A stretch of 64,000 nucleotides of DNA from Bacillota bacterium (GCA_023410575.1 JAEYPP010000086.1:42277-106276); one strand, 5' to 3'. Numbered from the stretch's first letter, positions 9,299-18,680 are shown. Numbers and translations are program-made. The notes: generated by a model from the letters alone, not told the origin.

Positions 9299-9847
9299 AA
9301 TAAACTTCCTTTCTATACACAAAGATAAATCTATTTGTTATTATAGCCCAATTATTTATTTTTTTCTACTAGAAACTATAAACAACAAGAAGTTAAAAAC
9401 CCGAAGAAACACAATAGTGCTACACCCAGTAATGGAGCATGATTGATAGTAATCATACCCCAGAACTGAACTGACCCCAAAAAGAGGCCCCCATTAATTA
9501 CTTAATGGCAGACCTCTTATATGTACATTATTAAACTCCACAATATCCTTATTTTTCTGATTTGAAACATACCTATTTTAAAGATTCAGGTGGCACAGTA
9601 CGTTTCTAGAGTTTCATTCGTTATTTTGCACATAAATAAACTTGCTTAAAATGTGATAACAAACATAATTCAGAAGCATACTGTTATGAAGTCGTCGGTA
9701 CTTTGGGCCTGTATTATAGGCCCTTACGTACCGTTACGAACTTCATTCAAGCGAAAGCGTGTTGCGGATGAATATGTTTGTTATCACATGCTCATAACAT
9801 TTCTTTGTGCAAAATAATGAACTTAAGGACATTTGGCACCTGATTCT
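9299..9847. other. Intergenic stretch of about 550 bp between rseP and ispG
   Basis: It holds a terminator-like hairpin (9479-9518) and a 276-bp palindromic element (9577-9852), both listed separately, and no supported gene. The bases TGAACTGACCCCAAAAAG near 9464-9482 resemble the outer end of IS3-family elements, but no transposase remains, so at most this is a scar. Confidence 0.55.
9479..9518 (-). terminator. Hairpin terminator upstream of ispG
   Basis: On the minus strand an AAGAGG...CCTCTT outer stem with an inner CCATTAA/TTAATGG stem is followed by five U. It could stop transcripts coming from rseP before ispG, which would then need its own promoter in 9299-9470. Confidence 0.6.
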
Positions 9848-9852
9848 TTAAA
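9577..9852. mobile_element. 276-bp imperfect palindrome with 18-bp inverted ends (MITE-like)
   Basis: The left end TTTAAAGATTCAGGTGGC (9577-9594) matches the reverse complement of the right end (9835-9852) at 17 of 18 bases. Inner blocks also match in reverse: TTATTTTGCACA, ATGTGATAACAAACATA, and a centre of GGCCTGTATTATAGGCC near 9707-9723. The whole element could fold into one long hairpin. It codes for nothing and its right end overlaps the rseP stop codon (9848-9850). Non-coding palindromes of this size with inverted ends are typical of MITEs, but target duplication was not clear. Confidence 0.7.
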
Positions 9853-11131
9853 AGAATATATTTTTAAGATCATTAAAGAATATAAATACCATTAAAATCA
9901 TTAATAGAATAAATCCAATGCCATGAACATAACCTTCCTTTTCACGACTGATTGGCTTACCACGGACTGCTTCAATGATCAAAAAGACGAGACGCCCACC
10001 ATCGAGTGCTGGAATTGGAAGTAGGTTCATTACACCAAGGTTAGCACTTAATAGAATTGCCCACCCAAGTAATGTAAGAATAACATTTTTCATTCCTATT
10101 TCATCTTTTTCATCTACGACAGAGCCAAGTTCGTCTACAATACGTACAGGTCCACCAAGTTCATCCGTACCTACCTGGCCAGTAAATAACTTACCAAGAC
10201 TTCGTACAGTTGCTTCAATCCAATAACGTACATTACTAAAACTATAACGAATTGTACTTAAGAAGTCTGTTTTCTCATATCCGACATTGTACCCGAAATC
10301 AAGGTCGTAAAGTTCTGTCATTCTTGGAGTTAGCTTTGCAGTCTTGATATTATCCTTATGTTTGTATTCAATTTCAATTTCTTCCCCTTGTAATGGGTAA
10401 TCCTCTAAGTATTCTGATAATGTATAATCTGCGGTAAGTGCGACTCCATTTATTTTTGTAATCGTATCACCTGCTTCTACACCAGCATCTGCCATGGCAG
10501 AATTCGGCGTAACAGTATTTACTTCAGAACTACCTGGATAATAATGAAAACCAAGCATATACTTTTTCACATAGGATGGAGTATAGGTGGTAGTCATCGA
10601 TTCACCGTCTCTTGTGAACTTAATCGTAAATGGCTCCGTAGAGATACCTATCATATCTGTATACAAAACAATATCTCGTGAAAACTTGACACTCTTACCA
10701 TCAATCTCTGTAATAATATCTCCAACCTGTAATCCAGCTGCTTTCGCATTACTTCCTTCTGGCACAACCATAATTTCTGCTCGATCATAACCTGCAATTC
10801 CAACAACAATTAAAGAAAGTAAAAAGGCTAAGACAAAATTGAAAAAAGGTCCAGCAAAAATAGTTGAAATTCTCGCCCAAACATTTTTATTATTAAATGC
10901 TCCTTCATCTAAGCTTTCCGGATCATCTTCTCCCATCGCACAGGAACCACCGATTGGAAATAGCTTTAATGAATATCTTGTTCCACGCTTCACAAAGCTA
11001 AATAATCTCGGTCCCATTCCGATTGAAAACTCAGATACTGTAATTCCATTCTTCTTCGCCAATAAGAAATGACCAAGCTCGTGGATCATTACAATTAGAC
11101 CGAATATTAATAATGCTATTACAATCTTCAT
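9848..11131 (-). CDS. rseP: RIP metalloprotease (site-2 protease)
   Basis: RseP/RasP-type proteases cut membrane-bound anti-sigma factors and signal-peptide remnants within the bilayer. This 427-residue protein has the zinc motif HELGH at residues 17-21 in the first helix and the second site NLLPIPALDGGRL near 365, in the third core helix. Between them lie two PDZ-like domains (near 125-190 and 205-270), one more than the shortest family members. The AAAGGAA site precedes the ATG. It lies 25 bp after dxr on the same strand, a classic bacterial order (uppS-cdsA-dxr-rseP). Its stop codon is inside the end of a palindromic element. Confidence 0.95.
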   Translation of the reverse strand: MKIVIALLIFGLIVMIHELGHFLLAKKNGITVSEFSIGMGPRLFSFVKRGTRYSLKLFPIGGSCAMGEDDPESLDEGAFNNKNVWARISTIFAGPFFNFVLAFLLSLIVVGIAGYDRAEIMVVPEGSNAKAAGLQVGDIITEIDGKSVKFSRDIVLYTDMIGISTEPFTIKFTRDGESMTTTYTPSYVKKYMLGFHYYPGSSEVNTVTPNSAMADAGVEAGDTITKINGVALTADYTLSEYLEDYPLQGEEIEIEYKHKDNIKTAKLTPRMTELYDLDFGYNVGYEKTDFLSTIRYSFSNVRYWIEATVRSLGKLFTGQVGTDELGGPVRIVDELGSVVDEKDEIGMKNVILTLLGWAILLSANLGVMNLLPIPALDGGRLVFLIIEAVRGKPISREKEGYVHGIGFILLMILMVFIFFNDLKNIFF

Positions 11132-11156
11132 ATCAAATTAGTTCCTTTCTCGAATC

Positions 11157-12317
11157 TTATCGAACATGCTTTGCACATTCGCGTTCTATTATATCATATG
11201 TTTCCTGTTCTATATTAAGAATTTGAGATACGTTAGGATTCTGAACCAAAGTATGAGAATCTATCGCATATCGAATCAAATCCGTAATGTCCAAATACGA
11301 GATTTCTCGGTTTAGAAATTTAGCAACTGCACGTTCATTCGCTGCATTATAAACCGTTGGTAGACTATGACCAACTTTCATAACCTCATAGGCCATTGCT
11401 AACCCTGGATAATTAATGAAATCTGGTTTCTCAAACGTAATAGAGCCAAGTTCAAAAAAGTTGACACGCTTACCAGGTAAATATCTTCTAGCATTTGGGT
11501 AAAAAATCGCGTACTGAATTGGTAGCTTCATATCAGGAGTTCCCATCTGTGCAATAATTCCACCATCGGTATACTCGACAGCGGAATGAATAATACTCTG
11601 AGGATGGACAACAACTTCAATTTGATCCACCGAAACATCAAACAACCAGCGTGCTTCGATTACTTCAAGCCCCTTATTGACCATTGTCGCGGAATCAATT
11701 GTTATCTTACGTCCCATCGACCAATTCGGATGCTTTAGGGCATCTTCTACCTGAACGTTCTTAAATTCTTCTCGTTTTCTACCGCGAAATGGCCCACCAG
11801 AAGCAGTTAAAATAATTTTAGAAATTTCGGAATTATGACTACCCTGAAGTGCTTGAAAAATTGCAGAATGCTCAGAATCGACAGGCAATAATGAAACCTG
11901 ATACTCTTTTACTAATGGCATAATAATATGTCCAGCTGTAACCAAAGTTTCTTTGTTAGCAAACGCAATGTCTTTTCTAGCCTTAATTGCTTCCATTACT
12001 GGTAAAATACCAATCATTCCAACGACTGCACTTACTACTAATGATGCACTTGGAATCGTTGCACACTCAATTAGCCCCTCCATACAAGAAACGACTTTAA
12101 TGTTTGTATCTGCCAATTTTACTGATAACTCTTTAGCGTGAGTTTCGTCATAAACACAAACAATCTCTGGTTGAAATTCTCTTGCTTGTGCCTCCAACAA
12201 CGAAATATTTTGTAAAGCAGCTAAGGCTGCAACTTTAAGATCTTTGTTTTCTCGAACCACTTCTAACGTCTGAGTCCCAATGGATCCTGTAGAACCCAAT
12301 ATCGATATTGTCTTCAT
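11157..12317 (-). CDS. dxr: 1-deoxy-D-xylulose 5-phosphate reductoisomerase
   Basis: Dxr makes methylerythritol 4-phosphate from DXP with NADPH, the committed step of the MEP pathway. At 386 residues it is of normal length. The N-terminal NADPH fold shows ILGSTGSIGTQTLEV; the metal and substrate site shows PVDSEHSAIFQ and the flexible-loop/acidic segment PNWSMGRKITIDSATMVNKGLEVIEA. NERAVAKFL is in the C-terminal helical domain. The ribosome site TAGGAG precedes the ATG. It sits between cdsA and rseP in the conserved envelope/isoprenoid operon. Confidence 0.98.
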   Translation of the reverse strand: MKTISILGSTGSIGTQTLEVVRENKDLKVAALAALQNISLLEAQAREFQPEIVCVYDETHAKELSVKLADTNIKVVSCMEGLIECATIPSASLVVSAVVGMIGILPVMEAIKARKDIAFANKETLVTAGHIIMPLVKEYQVSLLPVDSEHSAIFQALQGSHNSEISKIILTASGGPFRGRKREEFKNVQVEDALKHPNWSMGRKITIDSATMVNKGLEVIEARWLFDVSVDQIEVVVHPQSIIHSAVEYTDGGIIAQMGTPDMKLPIQYAIFYPNARRYLPGKRVNFFELGSITFEKPDFINYPGLAMAYEVMKVGHSLPTVYNAANERAVAKFLNREISYLDITDLIRYAIDSHTLVQNPNVSQILNIEQETYDIIERECAKHVR

Positions 12318-12417
12318 GCTGTCTCCTAAATCTATTCAACGAAAAAAGTATTCTCAATCAACTCTTCTCGCCAAGAGTAAAATAAGTCGTAAACCGCCTT
12401 ATTTTATATTTAATAAG

Positions 12418-13227
12418 TTATAAAATAGTTGCCAAATAAAATACAATTGGTGCAGTAAAGATAAGACTGTCAAAACGGTCTAAAATTCCACCATGACCAG
12501 GTATTAAGTTACCATAGTCTTTAATCTCATGATTTCTCTTAATTGCAGATGCTGCTAAATCACCAATCTGTGATATAACCGCTGAACATCCACCTATAAT
12601 AGCAAAACTTAACTGAGGATTTGCAAAGCCTTCGATGTACTGATTTAAGAAAGTAGCGTAGAGAAAACCTAGTAAAGCTGCTCCTAAAATCCCACCAAAC
12701 AAGCCTTCAATTGATTTCTTTGGACTTAAAATCGGTGCCATCTTATGTTTTCCAATTTTTCTTCCAACAAGATAAGCACATGTATCTGACCCCCAGGAAC
12801 CAATAAAAGCTAGCCAAACGATAAAAGCTCCACCCTCCATAATTCGGATTTGATAGATGAAGGAGAGCATAATCACTACATAGAACAATCCGAAAAAGGT
12901 TAGCGTTGCATGTTCTGTATTGTATTTTGGAAATGTAAATACATAAACAGCCATAACTACAAGTAAAAATCCAACACAATACGGAAAAATAAATTCTTTT
13001 AAGTTAAAATAGATCAATGCATAATAGCCAGCACATGCTATATAACCTGCGATTGCAAATAAACTCTTTTGCATATTAAGAACACGGTATAATTCCATTA
13101 ATCCAATGAACGAAATCCCTAACAAAGTAAAGAATAGTACTTCTCTACCAATCACCATAGCTGCTATCGTGATGCACATTAAAATGACGGAACTACGAAA
13201 ACGTATCCAAAATGACGTATCTTTCAT
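12418..13227 (-). CDS. cdsA: Phosphatidate cytidylyltransferase
   Basis: CdsA makes CDP-diacylglycerol from phosphatidate and CTP, feeding phospholipid synthesis at the membrane. The 269-residue protein is highly hydrophobic with about seven to eight membrane helices. It carries the CdsA signature near the C-terminus: SPKKSIEGLFGG, then GDLAASAIKRNHEIKDYG and PGHGGILDRFDSLIFTAP, including the metal-binding Asp residues. Its ATG shares one base with the uppS stop (TGATG), so the two are translationally coupled. A 100-bp gap separates it from dxr. Confidence 0.96.
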   Translation of the reverse strand: MKDTSFWIRFRSSVILMCITIAAMVIGREVLFFTLLGISFIGLMELYRVLNMQKSLFAIAGYIACAGYYALIYFNLKEFIFPYCVGFLLVVMAVYVFTFPKYNTEHATLTFFGLFYVVIMLSFIYQIRIMEGGAFIVWLAFIGSWGSDTCAYLVGRKIGKHKMAPILSPKKSIEGLFGGILGAALLGFLYATFLNQYIEGFANPQLSFAIIGGCSAVISQIGDLAASAIKRNHEIKDYGNLIPGHGGILDRFDSLIFTAPIVFYLATIL

Positions 13228-13940
13228 CAGACTCCTCCAAATCTTCGCTCTCTTCCATTATAGTAATCTATCGCTTTTTGAAGTTCTTTTTTATTAAAAT
13301 CCGGCCACAGTATATCAGTGAAATAAAATTCTGTATACGCAAGCTGCCAAGGTAAAAAATTAGATAATCGATATTCCCCACTCGTACGAATTAGTAAATC
13401 AGGATCTGGAATTGTTGCTGTATCAAGATTCGCTGTAATTAGTTGCTCCGTAATATCTTCTGCTTTCAACGTACCATTTTCTACTTTTGTAGCTATTTTT
13501 TTGATTGCACGAGTAATTTCATCACGCCCACCATAATTAAGAGCTACCTGAAAATTCAATCCAGTATTATCTTTTGATATTTCCTCAAGTTCTATGATAC
13601 TTTTTTGTAATTGTTCTTCCAGTCGTGTGATATCACCAATGATACGAACCCTCATATTATTTTTCTTACTTTTTTTGATACAATCCCTCATAAAATCATG
13701 CAATAACTCCATAAGTTTATCAACTTCTTCTTTGGGACGAGACCAATTTTCTGTAGAAAAAGCATATACGGTCATGTACTTTACACCCATATCAAATGCT
13801 GCTTTACCAATTTTTTCAACAACCTGACTCCCTTTTGAATGTCCATAATTGCGAGGCATGTGCATCTTTTTTGCCCAACGCCCATTCCCATCCATAATAA
13901 TTGCTATATGTTGTGGAACCTTATATTCCTTAACTTCCAT
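13227..13940 (-). CDS. uppS: Undecaprenyl diphosphate synthase (cis-prenyltransferase)
   Basis: UppS builds the C55 lipid carrier for peptidoglycan by adding isopentenyl units to farnesyl diphosphate. The 237-residue length is typical. Conserved blocks are IIMDGNGRWAKK (with the catalytic Asp), NYGHSKGSQ, YAFSTENWSRP, LNYGGRDEI and the C-terminal RTSGEYRLSNFLPWQLAYTEFYF. The start has an AAAGG site. It is coupled to cdsA, and its substrate comes from the MEP pathway encoded by dxr and ispG nearby. Confidence 0.98.
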   Translation of the reverse strand: MEVKEYKVPQHIAIIMDGNGRWAKKMHMPRNYGHSKGSQVVEKIGKAAFDMGVKYMTVYAFSTENWSRPKEEVDKLMELLHDFMRDCIKKSKKNNMRVRIIGDITRLEEQLQKSIIELEEISKDNTGLNFQVALNYGGRDEITRAIKKIATKVENGTLKAEDITEQLITANLDTATIPDPDLLIRTSGEYRLSNFLPWQLAYTEFYFTDILWPDFNKKELQKAIDYYNGRERRFGGV

Positions 13941-13964
13941 ACCGATGACCTTTCTAACGCTAAT

Positions 13965-14014
13965 GAGGGTGTTGCGAAATTCATACGAAACATTCGTTGA
14001 ATTTTCAACACCCT
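13965..14014. terminator. Hairpin between frr and uppS
   Basis: GAGGGTGTTG-CGAAATTCA at 13965-13983 pairs with 13998-14014 with one bulge. No U tract follows on the minus strand, so it may act as a partial terminator or an RNA-stabilising structure at the end of frr. Confidence 0.45.
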
Positions 14015-14022
14015 CTGATGTT

Positions 14023-14577
14023 TTATACTGTTAAGATTTCTTTGGACTTCGCTTCCATAGCCTTATCAACTTCAACTACAAACTTGTCTGTAACTTTTTG
14101 AATCTCATCTTCGATTTGTTTTTGTTCATCCTCAGAGATTTCATTTGCTTTTGCTGATTTCTTGATTGCATCATTTGCATCACGACGAATGTTACGAATT
14201 GCAACTTTTGCATTCTCAGCTTTCTTCTTAACATCCTTCACAAGATCCTTACGTCTTTCCTCAGTCAACTCAGGGAAAACCAAACGAATCACTTTACCAT
14301 CATTACTTGGTGTTAAACCTAAATCAGAAGTTAAAATCGCTTTTTCAATGTCTTTAATTAATTTAGATTCCCAAGGCTGAATCTGGATGATTCTTGCTTC
14401 TGGAACACTAATATTTGCTACTTGTTGAAGGGGACTTGGTGTTCCATAATAATCAACCTTTAATTTATCCAAAAGATGTGGATTTGCACGTCCAGCGCGA
14501 ATACCTGTGTACTCATCTTTTAGTGTATCAAGGGATTTTTGCATCTTAACCTCAAAAGGTTTTACTCTTTCATTCAT
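14023..14577 (-). CDS. frr: Ribosome recycling factor
   Basis: RRF splits post-termination ribosomes together with EF-G. The 184-residue protein has the usual length and signatures: a long three-helix bundle with GIRAGRANPHLLDKLKVDYYGTPSPLQQ near residues 23-55, ISVPEARIIQIQPWE, and the C-terminal RNIRRDANDAIKK. The ATG at 14577 follows TGGAGG. It lies 22 bp after pyrH, the standard pyrH-frr pair; tsf and rpsB, often just upstream, are absent here. Confidence 0.98.
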   Translation of the reverse strand: MNERVKPFEVKMQKSLDTLKDEYTGIRAGRANPHLLDKLKVDYYGTPSPLQQVANISVPEARIIQIQPWESKLIKDIEKAILTSDLGLTPSNDGKVIRLVFPELTEERRKDLVKDVKKKAENAKVAIRNIRRDANDAIKKSAKANEISEDEQKQIEDEIQKVTDKFVVEVDKAMEAKSKEILTV

Positions 14578-14599
14578 AACATTACCTCCAAAATTTCAA

Positions 14600-15304
14600 T
14601 TACGGTGTGACAATCGTACCTGTACAGGCACCCTTCACATTATTTACAATGCTGTTCTCCTCATTTAACGAGAATACTAAACAAGGTTTTTTATTCTCCA
14701 TGCACATAACAGTTGCTGTTAAATCCATGATTGCCAGTTTTTTGTCAAGTAATACCTGATATGATACAGAATCATACTTAATTGCATCTGGATTCTTCTT
14801 AGGGTCACTGTCATAAACCCCATCTACTGCTCGCGCCATTAAGATAACATCCGTATCTAATTCAATTGCTCGCAACGCAGTTGCTGTATCAGTTGAAAAA
14901 TAAGGATGACCAGTACCAGCAGCTAAGAAAATTACTTTTCCCTGCTTTAAGCATTCCACTGCCTTATCCTTACTGAATAGCTCTGTCATGCTTCCACAAG
15001 CAAATGGTGTGAAAATGGCTGTTTCCATTCCAACAAAACGAAAGATTTCTGATACATAAATGCAATTCATAACGGTAGCTAACATACCAATCTGATCTGC
15101 TTTTGTACGGTCAATCGTTTCCGAGGTTCTACCTCTCCAGAAGTTACCACCACCAATCACAATGGCTACTTCAATTCCGTCATCAACTAAGGATTTCACT
15201 TGCTTACCCACTTCAATACAAGTAGCCTCATCAAACCCAGTCTTTTTGTCGCCTGCCAATGCTTCACCACTTAATTTAAGTAATACCCTATTATAGGTTT
15301 TCAT
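14600..15304 (-). CDS. pyrH: UMP kinase
   Basis: PyrH converts UMP to UDP with ATP, in the amino-acid-kinase fold. The 234-residue protein shows the family blocks VLLKLSGEALAG at the N-terminus, IVIGGGNFWRGR, DQIGMLATVMN, GTGHPYFSTDTATALRAIEL and KYDSVSYQVLLDKKLAIMDLTA. These place it with bacterial hexameric UMP kinases rather than aspartokinases. It precedes frr in the same direction. The ribosome site is modest (GAGGTAGTGAAGA before the ATG). Confidence 0.97.
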   Translation of the reverse strand: MKTYNRVLLKLSGEALAGDKKTGFDEATCIEVGKQVKSLVDDGIEVAIVIGGGNFWRGRTSETIDRTKADQIGMLATVMNCIYVSEIFRFVGMETAIFTPFACGSMTELFSKDKAVECLKQGKVIFLAAGTGHPYFSTDTATALRAIELDTDVILMARAVDGVYDSDPKKNPDAIKYDSVSYQVLLDKKLAIMDLTATVMCMENKKPCLVFSLNEENSIVNNVKGACTGTIVTP

Positions 15305-15364
15305 TCTTCACTACCTCACACCTTTTTTTGTCCCAAAAATTCTACCACACTTTTCTCGTAATTT

Positions 15365-16357
15365 CTACTCAAAAATATTATTAATGTCAACATCGGAATA
15401 ACTTAGGGAACAGAAACCTTCTACAACAGCACCATTGTTCATCTGAACTGACTTTGCTTTGATGTTTCCTTTGATAATAGCAGTAGAATCGATAACCACT
15501 GGACCACTAACATCAATCTCACCCTTTACAGCGCCTGCGATAACACCTGAAGTAGCTGTGATATCACCAATAACAACTGTTCCGACTCCAACTTTTACAC
15601 TTCCTTCACTACTAATACTACCTTCCAAACGCTCCGTATTAACATATACTTCGCTAGCCATAGAATTACCAATTACTTTTCCACTGATCGATAGTTTACC
15701 AAGACACTCAATATCTCCATTAATTGTTCCCATAACATCCAAAGAACAATCTGAGATGATACTACCGTTAATCGTTGTCCCTCTTGTAATCACAGTTACC
15801 GCTTCTTTATCCTCTTGAGTCAATTCAGGGTTAACCTCACGCGTTTTTTCTTCTTCTACATGTTCAGTCTTTTCTGTCTTTTCCTCATCCTTTAATAACG
15901 TATCCAAGATTTCGGAATCTACTGCATTTTCATCATAATCAACCATAGTATTCTCCACCTTTTCCTCTACTTTTTTTACATTCATTTCATTGCTTTGTGT
16001 TCCCGATTCCATCGCTTCCTGCTTGTTATCCAGTTCCTTCGAAATAGCTTCTTGTTCTGAGTTTGTCTCTTTTAATGAAGCAGATTCATCTTCTAAATCC
16101 GAGTCTTCTAATGTACTAGCTTCTACATCTGAGTTTAACTCCTCTGGTGAACCAATCTCGTCATCCTCTGTTAACAATTGTTCAGCGGCAGCTAAAATAT
16201 CTTTATACATGTTCTCATCGATAAAGTCTTCTGTTTCGCTTTTTTTCGCACCCTGCTTATCTTCTTTCATTCCTTCTAAAGTATCAGTGTCTACTATCTT
16301 GGGTGTTTCATCATTAGTTTTGTTCGTATCTTGCTTCATATCTTTAAAAAAGCCCAT
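15365..16357 (-). CDS. Bactofilin-type polymer-forming cytoskeletal protein
   Basis: Bactofilins form nucleotide-free beta-helical filaments that localise envelope functions. The last ~140 residues show the repeated short beta-strand pattern (TTINGSIISDCSLDVMGTINGDIEC..., SISGKVIG, VVIGDITATSGVIAGAVKGEIDVSG, AIIKGNIKAKSVQMN). The first ~190 residues are an extremely acidic, Glu/Asp/Ser-rich disordered region, much longer than in small bactofilins. There is no membrane segment. The start has an AGGAGGG site. It lies upstream of pyrH in the same direction, 60 bp away, so it may share its transcript, though no functional link is known. Confidence 0.88.
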   Translation of the reverse strand: MGFFKDMKQDTNKTNDETPKIVDTDTLEGMKEDKQGAKKSETEDFIDENMYKDILAAAEQLLTEDDEIGSPEELNSDVEASTLEDSDLEDESASLKETNSEQEAISKELDNKQEAMESGTQSNEMNVKKVEEKVENTMVDYDENAVDSEILDTLLKDEEKTEKTEHVEEEKTREVNPELTQEDKEAVTVITRGTTINGSIISDCSLDVMGTINGDIECLGKLSISGKVIGNSMASEVYVNTERLEGSISSEGSVKVGVGTVVIGDITATSGVIAGAVKGEIDVSGPVVIDSTAIIKGNIKAKSVQMNNGAVVEGFCSLSYSDVDINNIFE

Positions 16358-16673
16358 TGAGCTACCCTCCTGTAACTTTTTCTTACGAATTATCTTTTAC
16401 CCGTTACCTTTTACCCATTACATTATGTATCCATTATTATTGAATTAACAGCTAATTACATATACATTTATGATAAAGTAATTTATATGATTTGTAAAGA
16501 TGTTTTTACGTTAAATTGTCCTTACTTATTGCTTAGAGTTCAAGAATTTAACAAGGAGAAACTCACGCTATGAGTTTCTCCTTGTTAAATTCTTTTTAGA
16601 TTAAAAATCAACTAAATTTTATATCATCACTTTATTCTCTTTATTACATTTTATATTTTCATTTCAGAATTAC
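16358..16673. other. Intergenic stretch between the hydrogenase and bactofilin genes
   Basis: About 315 bp, AT-rich. Besides the long hairpin at 16543-16593 (listed), it holds the ribosome site and presumably the promoter of the bactofilin gene. No other gene or structure is supported. Confidence 0.5.
16543..16593. terminator. Perfect 23-bp hairpin terminator
   Basis: AGAATTTAACAAGGAGAAACTCA (16543-16565; 23 bp) pairs without mismatch with 16571-16593 around the loop CGCTA, and T-rich sequence follows on the plus strand. It lies about 80 bp past the end of the hydrogenase gene and probably ends that transcript. Confidence 0.75.
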
Positions 16674-18023
16674 TTAAGAGAAATTGCGTTCAAACATACT
16701 ACTCTTTTCAACAAGTTCCTCTTTATTCTTTATACCTAACTGTTGTAAGGTTTCTTCTAATACTTCTGAATTCACAGGAATCTTTATTGCGGAATCATAA
16801 GCAACTTCATCCACTGCAATTCTTCCTTGTTCTGGATCAATATTTGCTTTTGGTCCACCAACACATCCACCAACACAACCCATGCCTTCGATGAAACTAG
16901 CTCTGTTTTCCCCACGCTCTAATTGTTCTAACATTGCTCGACATTCTTTTACACCACTGACATATTTTGAGTTGAATAATTTCCTTTTTTCCGGAAACAT
17001 CTGATCTACAATATCGAAAACAGCTTGTGATACACCACCGCTGCGTCCATATAATCTACCACCAGTTGCTGCATAATCCACTGCTGGGATACCCTCTAAT
17101 TGATCTGGCTCAATTTCAAGTGCTTCAAAAATGAGTTTTAACTCTTGAAAGGTCAATACATAGTCAATCGTTCCTTTTAAATCCTCCTCCCTTGCTTCCG
17201 CCTTTTTGGCAACACAAGGACCAATAAATACGACCTTTGCATCAGGAGTTAGATGCTTGACAACCCTTCCCATTGCAATCATTGGGGAAACGGATGGTGA
17301 AAAGTCTGGAATTAAGTCATTATAAACACGTTTTAACAAGGTAACCCAAACTGGACAACAACAAGAAGTAATCATAAAATCATCTTTTGTTTTCACATGA
17401 TGGTTAAACTCCATTGCTTCTTTGTAGCTTAGAATATCAGCTGCCATGGCCACTTCAAGCATATCTGTAAAACCTACTCGAATCAAGGCCTCTCTTAATT
17501 GATCTAAAGTGACATCTTTCCCAAACTGGCCTGCAATTGCGGGTGCAACTATTGCCATTACGATATCTTCTTTGAGTAGACTAGCAAAAGGAAAAAACTG
17601 AGGTGTATCGATAAAGTTATGGTTTTCGCAAACAGTAATACATTGACCACAAGTTACACACTTATCGTCATCAATCCATTTTTCATTGGTAAGTGGATCT
17701 TTCATAATTGCGTCTAGTGGACAAACTGATTGACATTTTGCTTTTCCTTCCTCAACTGCACAATCTTCCTTGCAACTATTTATTTTTTCCATAATTTTTA
17801 CTCTAACCTGATGATTTACAATCGATTGTACAATTGCTTGCATAAACATAAAATCATCTTCGATTTGTTCCTCCTCAACGCCACACAAAATCGACAATAT
17901 TTGTCTAGCCTGATCCTTCGATTCAAATTCATGAGTCATAATATTCATAAATTCTTCCTCGAATTTATTAGAATAATAGGCATCAACTAATCTCTTATAA
18001 ATATCCTTATATTGTTCTTTCAT
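16674..18023 (-). CDS. Monomeric [FeFe]-hydrogenase, group-B-like
   Basis: The 449-residue protein joins an N-terminal helical region, a ferredoxin-like domain with two [4Fe-4S] motifs near residues 84-150 (CKEDC...CQSVCP and CVTCGQCITVCE), and an H-cluster domain. The three H-cluster loops are TSCCCPVW, PCVAKKAEA and EGMGCVGGCVGG, so all four cluster Cys ligands are present. The first loop has an extra Cys compared with the common TSCCP of group A, a form I associate with group B enzymes such as the third C. pasteurianum hydrogenase. It would use ferredoxin to make or oxidise H2 in the cytoplasm. It stands alone with its own GGAGG start site and terminator; no HydEFG maturases are nearby. 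Confidence 0.85.
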   Translation of the reverse strand: MKEQYKDIYKRLVDAYYSNKFEEEFMNIMTHEFESKDQARQILSILCGVEEEQIEDDFMFMQAIVQSIVNHQVRVKIMEKINSCKEDCAVEEGKAKCQSVCPLDAIMKDPLTNEKWIDDDKCVTCGQCITVCENHNFIDTPQFFPFASLLKEDIVMAIVAPAIAGQFGKDVTLDQLREALIRVGFTDMLEVAMAADILSYKEAMEFNHHVKTKDDFMITSCCCPVWVTLLKRVYNDLIPDFSPSVSPMIAMGRVVKHLTPDAKVVFIGPCVAKKAEAREEDLKGTIDYVLTFQELKLIFEALEIEPDQLEGIPAVDYAATGGRLYGRSGGVSQAVFDIVDQMFPEKRKLFNSKYVSGVKECRAMLEQLERGENRASFIEGMGCVGGCVGGPKANIDPEQGRIAVDEVAYDSAIKIPVNSEVLEETLQQLGIKNKEELVEKSSMFERNFS

Positions 18024-18204
18024 TTTTGCCTCCAGTATACAGTGATATTTAGTAGTTTTTACAAATATAAGAAACCTATACGAGATATGTTAAAATTTCT
18101 CTTGCATATAAGTTATTGTCATTTTTTCTGTATTCATTTATAATGTAATAAGGTTTTATTCGTTCATTTTGATAAATACATGTATGAAAGGATGGATATT
18201 AAAT

Positions 18205-18582
18205 ATGAAAAAGAGAAATCCGCTTTTAGAGTTTGTTGCAGGTATTGCACTTTTTGCGCTTGGTCTCTTTTGGTTTACCTCAAAAGTTACTGTAACTACT
18301 GGTTTTGGATTCCGATTTGGGACATTAAACATCACAGGTGGAGTAGTTGTTGTACCATTCTTAATTGGTGTAGTTTGGTGGTTTATTGATGTAAAGTCTA
18401 TCGTTGCAAAAGTATTAACTGTCCTAGGTGTCTTAATCATTGTTGGTTCTGTTATCGTCAATACAAAATTTTACATGGCTCAAGAAAGCTTATTTAACTA
18501 TCTACTCATGTTAGTTTTAATATGTGCTGGACTAGGCTTAATCGCTAGAGTTCTATTTAAAGGAAACAAAGATGAAAAGTAA
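18205..18582 (+). CDS. Small integral membrane protein, unknown
   Basis: The start is chosen at ATG 18205 (MKKRNPLLEF), with AAAGGATGG about 10 bases before it; a longer frame from 18169 lacks a site. The 125-residue protein has four hydrophobic segments: near 9-27, 40-58, 63-84 and 92-114, ending in a short Lys-rich tail. No domain is recognised. It is followed 98 bp later by another small membrane protein in the same direction, and the pair lies divergent from the hydrogenase gene. Function unknown. Confidence 0.75.
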   Translation: MKKRNPLLEFVAGIALFALGLFWFTSKVTVTTGFGFRFGTLNITGGVVVVPFLIGVVWWFIDVKSIVAKVLTVLGVLIIVGSVIVNTKFYMAQESLFNYLLMLVLICAGLGLIARVLFKGNKDEK

Positions 18583-18680
18583 TTTTTTCTTTCTTCTTCG
18601 ATGAAATGATGATAGAATAAATATATGATATACATAACACATATAAATATATTGATAACAATCATTAGGGGAGAGCGTAC

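Noticed and set aside
9461..9482. IS3-family-like end (TGAACTGACCCCAAAAAG)
   Set aside because: It resembles such ends, but there is no transposase and no matching second end, so it is not annotated as an insertion sequence.
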